Below are positions 5,382 to 7,592 of a stretch of 7,592 nt of DNA, piece after piece (position 1 is the first letter of the stretch; the number at the start of each line of letters is the position of its first letter). A model generated the notes under the pieces. The model had not been told where the DNA came from and searched no databases. It worked only from the letters and a program-made list of their open reading frames with translations. Position numbers and translations under genes: made by a program. Source of the stretch: JACCXJ01 sp052387115 (GTDB taxonomy: Bacteria > Pseudomonadota > Gammaproteobacteria > JACCXJ01); assembly GCA_052387115.1 (NCBI GenBank), contig JBQTJM010000252.1:1-7592 (forward strand), given 5' to 3'.

Positions 5382-6806
5382 TTAGCCGAGCCGGGAGGCG
5401 ACCGTGGTGCTCTCGCGCCATCGGATCGGAAAACCGTGGGCGTATGCCTTGGGGTTGGACCCGTCCCAGATCCGGCCGTCCATGAGGACGGAGCGGCGCA
5501 TGGCGGCTTCCGGGACCGCGACCCTGACCTCTGCCGCTGCCTCTTTGTACAGTCCGATCCGGCTGACCTGACGCGCAATGCGGGCATAGTCGGGATCGTG
5601 ACGCAGGAGCCCCCAGCGTCGGTGCTGGGTCAGGAACCACATCCCGTCCGAGAGGTAGGGGAAGTTGACCTGCCCGTCATGGTGGAAACGCATGGAATGG
5701 GCATCGCGCCAGCGCCGGCCTATGCCATCGTCGTACTCGCCCATGAGACGCGCCGCGATGGTGCCCAACGGGGCGCCGACATAGGCGGGGTAGGCGATGA
5801 CCTCGGCGATCTTCGCCCGGTTGCGCTCTACATCGCAGTAGCGCGACGCCTCCAGGACCGCCATGATCAGGGCGCGCGCCGTGTTGGGATGGCGCTCCAC
5901 GAATTCGAGCGTTGTGCCGAGGGCCTTCTCGGGGTGGTCGGGCCAGATGTCCTGGGAGTTGGCGGCGGTGAAGCCCACGCCTTCGGCTATCGACAGCGCA
6001 TTCCAGGGCTCGCCGACACAGGCCCCGTCCATCTTGCCCTGCCGCATGCTCCTGACCATCCGGGGGGGCGGTACGGTGATGGTCTCGATGTCCGTGAGGG
6101 GGTCCATCTCATGGGCCGCCAGCCAGTAGTTGAGCCACATCGCGTGCGTCCCGGTCGGGAAGGTGTGGGCGAGGGTGTAGCGCTGTGTGGTGAGGTGGCA
6201 GCGCTCGCGCAGGGTATCGCCCGAGGTGATGCCCTGGTCTTTGAGGTGCCTGGCGAAGGTGATGCCCTGGCCGTTCTGGCTCAAGGTCATCAACACGGCC
6301 AGATCGCGACGCGGTCCTCCGATCCCCATCTGAATGCCGTAGGCGAGCCCGTGGAGCAGTTGCGCGGCATCGATCTGGCCGCTCAGGAGCTTGTCGCGGA
6401 TCGTGGCCCAGGAAGGCTCGCGCGTGAGCACCAACTCGATCCCGTGTTTCTTGTCGAAGCCGAGGACCGAGGTCATGACCAGCGAGGCGCAGTCGGTGAG
6501 CGGCAGGAAACCGACCCGGACCTCGCGTTTTTCGGGGGCGTCCGATCCGCTCACCCAGATCCCGCGGAGGCGGGTTGGAAACCCGTGCACCGGGTGTGAT
6601 GCGCCCCCGTGTGATGCACCTACCTGTGATGCGCCTACGTGCGGCGTGCCCAGACGTGATACCCGCGGGTGTGATCCCCCCATTTGTGATCCCTTGGGCA
6701 GTGATGCATCCGAGGCGACGGTGCCGCAGCGTTGGAGCGCGTCGTAGGGTACAGCGTCCCTGTGATCGGTGACGGGTCCTCCACCGGGCTGTTGCTCACT
6801 GGCCAT
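5382..6806 (-). CDS. nasS: NasS-like nitrate/nitrite sensor with N-terminal extension
   Basis: Protein of 474 residues of the NrtA/NasS/CmpA nitrate-binding family. The core from about residue 84 (WVSGSDAPEKREVRVGFLPL) to the end is about 390 residues, a normal NasS length. It holds motifs I associate with NasS: DCASLV, SWATIRDKL, AVLMTLSQNGQGI, FPTGTHAMWLNYWLA, CVGEPW, IWPDHPEK, PNTARALIMA, FPYLSDGMWFLTQ. No signal peptide or twin-arginine motif is visible and a nasT-like gene lies directly upstream. This favours the cytoplasmic sensor NasS, which sequesters NasT until nitrate or nitrite binds, over a periplasmic transporter component. Residues 1-83 are an unusual low-complexity extension, partly a five-residue repeat (38-72). 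The ATG at 6806 has GGAG 6 bases upstream; no better start occurs near the core. Shorter translation cannot be excluded. An NrtA-type role is the main alternative. Confidence 0.87.
   Translation of the reverse strand: MASEQQPGGGPVTDHRDAVPYDALQRCGTVASDASLPKGSQMGGSHPRVSRLGTPHVGASQVGASHGGASHPVHGFPTRLRGIWVSGSDAPEKREVRVGFLPLTDCASLVMTSVLGFDKKHGIELVLTREPSWATIRDKLLSGQIDAAQLLHGLAYGIQMGIGGPRRDLAVLMTLSQNGQGITFARHLKDQGITSGDTLRERCHLTTQRYTLAHTFPTGTHAMWLNYWLAAHEMDPLTDIETITVPPPRMVRSMRQGKMDGACVGEPWNALSIAEGVGFTAANSQDIWPDHPEKALGTTLEFVERHPNTARALIMAVLEASRYCDVERNRAKIAEVIAYPAYVGAPLGTIAARLMGEYDDGIGRRWRDAHSMRFHHDGQVNFPYLSDGMWFLTQHRRWGLLRHDPDYARIARQVSRIGLYKEAAAEVRVAVPEAAMRRSVLMDGRIWDGSNPKAYAHGFPIRWRESTTVASRLG
6595..6714. 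repeat. Eight 15-base imperfect tandem repeats in nasS
   Basis: On the plus strand the unit is approximately TGTGATGCGCCTACG. Eight adjacent 15-base units run without gaps from 6595, 6610, 6625, 6640, 6655, 6670, 6685 and 6700. Units 1-3 are the closest; unit 4 has lost the GTGAT core, and units 5-8 keep GTGAT but differ in the second half. Because 15 is a multiple of three, on the minus strand they encode five-residue repeats in the N-terminal extension of the NasS-like protein: KGSQM, GGSHP, RVSRL, GTPHV, GASQV, GASHG, GASHP (residues 38-72). Confidence 0.85.
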
Positions 6807-6950
6807 GCGAGTCTCCGAATAGTGGCGGTCGGGCGGGTCGAGACGAAGGGCCTCGGCCGGCGCGCCCCGCTGCTCAGGTCCGTCCTTGGGCCGGGAAAAA
6901 TGAGAATGCCTTGCTATCTGCGATGGCCGCGCGCGCCATCCCGGGCGCGG
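6807..6950. other. nasT-nasS spacer with one hairpin
   Basis: 144 bases separate the nasT stop from the nasS-like ATG. It contains a 6-base inverted repeat, GATGGC (6922-6927) with GCCATC (6935-6940), loop of 7, just after nasT. On the minus strand a short T-run (ATTTTT) comes only about 20 bases later, so it is not a good terminator. I could not identify the paired hexaloop hairpins bound by ANTAR proteins. Whether nasT and nasS share one transcript is not decided by the sequence. Confidence 0.4.
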
Positions 6951-7592
6951 TTACGGGTCTTGCGGGTGTGATCGTGCGGCGCCGTGCTGGTCCCTGGGGG
7001 GAGTGAGGAGCTCGGAGGCCGCGATGAGGCTCCGGGCGAGGTCGGCCATCCGCAGGTTTCTGTCCATCGCCATCTTACGCATGGCCGAATAGGCCGTGTT
7101 TTCATCCAGACGGGACTGTTGCATCAGGAGCCCCTTGGCGCGCTCCACCAGCTTGCGTTCCGCGAGGCTCTGCCTGGCCTCGGCCAGCTCGCGGCGCATG
7201 GCCTGAAACTCCCGAAAGCGCGCGATGGCAACCTCCAGGATCGGCATCACGCGCTCCTCGTTCAGGCCATCGACCACATAGGCGCTGACCCCGGCACGGA
7301 CGGCCGTCTCGATGGTCGCGCTGTCGCAGTCCTTGGCGAACACGACGATGGGCCGGGGATGGTCGCGGTTGATGGCGTGCATGCCCTCCAGGATGTCGCG
7401 GTCGGGTGAATCGACATCGATGATGATGACATCGGGCTCGGTCCTCATGACCTCTTCGCGCAGGCCCGCGCCGCTACTCAGCCGGGCCACGACCGTATGG
7501 CCACAGGCGGCGAGCGAGCGCTCCACGAGGAGCGCGCGATCGCTACACTCGTCCACGACCATGACCCGCAGGTGTTTTCGGCCTTCTGTCAT
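6951..7592 (-). CDS. nasT: NasT, ANTAR-domain nitrate response regulator
   Basis: Cytoplasmic RNA-binding regulator of 213 residues. The receiver-like domain covers about 7-125: LRVMVVDE with acidic D14/E15, IIIDVDSPD with the usual acceptor D59, and FAKD with K87. A coiled-coil linker (FREFQAMRRELAEARQSL) leads to an ANTAR domain at about 138-195, including LVERAKGLLMQQSRLDENTAYSAMRKMAMDRN. ANTAR domains bind paired hairpins in leader RNA and prevent termination; NasT does this for nitrate assimilation genes when released by NasS. The tail after 195 is polar and extends past the usual NasT length. The ATG lies exactly at the window edge, so the ribosome-binding site is not visible and a longer start cannot be ruled out, though the receiver domain begins at the normal distance. 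Gene order nasT-nasS matches known nasTS operons. Confidence 0.9.
   Translation of the reverse strand: MTEGRKHLRVMVVDECSDRALLVERSLAACGHTVVARLSSGAGLREEVMRTEPDVIIIDVDSPDRDILEGMHAINRDHPRPIVVFAKDCDSATIETAVRAGVSAYVVDGLNEERVMPILEVAIARFREFQAMRRELAEARQSLAERKLVERAKGLLMQQSRLDENTAYSAMRKMAMDRNLRMADLARSLIAASELLTPPRDQHGAARSHPQDP

Noticed and set aside
5436..6599. Long plus-strand open frame of 387 codons opposite nasS
   Set aside because: It lies entirely within the minus-strand nasS-like gene, whose protein matches a known family along its length. The opposite translation is Gly/Val/Arg-rich with no recognisable motif, as expected in high-GC DNA.
6595..6714. Tandem repeats considered as a CRISPR array
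   Set aside because: Units are 15 bases, directly adjacent with no spacers, and in frame with a coding sequence. No cas gene is present.

Overview
The window looks like a chromosomal piece of a high-GC proteobacterium, most likely a gammaproteobacterium. The grounds are a YajD-type HNH protein, a NasT/NasS nitrate-response pair, an isovaleryl-CoA dehydrogenase of the leucine-catabolism type and a lipoprotein form of group 1 truncated haemoglobin. This taxonomic reading is an inference; there is no rRNA or other marker gene here.

Layout from left to right. 1-1114 (minus): isovaleryl-CoA dehydrogenase (liuA/ivd) with a GTG start, cut by the left edge just before its C-terminus. A 201-base divergent spacer follows. 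1316-1771 (plus): a lipid-anchored truncated haemoglobin. 1772-2117: a gene-free stretch with a cluster of GC-rich palindromic repeats, between convergent genes. 2118-2525 (minus): yajD-like HNH nuclease. 2526-2728: divergent spacer with a hairpin and a good sigma70-like promoter. 2729-3592 (plus): aldo/keto reductase with an intact catalytic tetrad. 3724-5324 (plus): a two-gene cassette of an ADP-ribose macrodomain enzyme overlapping a Shedu-type (DUF4263) nuclease with an alpha-helical, HEAT-like N-terminal half. 5382-6806 and 6951-7592 (both minus): nasS-like nitrate sensor and nasT ANTAR regulator, transcribed nasT then nasS, ending in a probable intrinsic terminator at 5341-5366.

The part most worth attention is the macrodomain-Shedu cassette. 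Its base composition is visibly lower in GC than the flanking genes (53-55% against 65-67% in 60-base lines counted by hand). Its two genes overlap, and it sits between housekeeping-type genes like a small acquired defence module. Shedu is known as a single-gene antiphage nuclease. A translationally coupled YmdB/MacroD-type ADP-ribosyl hydrolase would suggest a variant in which ADP-ribose chemistry (phage ADP-ribosylation, an NAD-derived signal, or modification of the nuclease) is linked to nuclease action. That link is inference from gene order.

A second oddity is the nasS-like protein. It carries an N-terminal extension of about 80 residues, partly encoded by eight 15-base imperfect tandem repeats, placed before a normal NasS-like core. 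NasS is known to hold NasT inactive until nitrate or nitrite binds. NasT then binds leader RNA to allow read-through into nitrate assimilation genes, which are not in this window.
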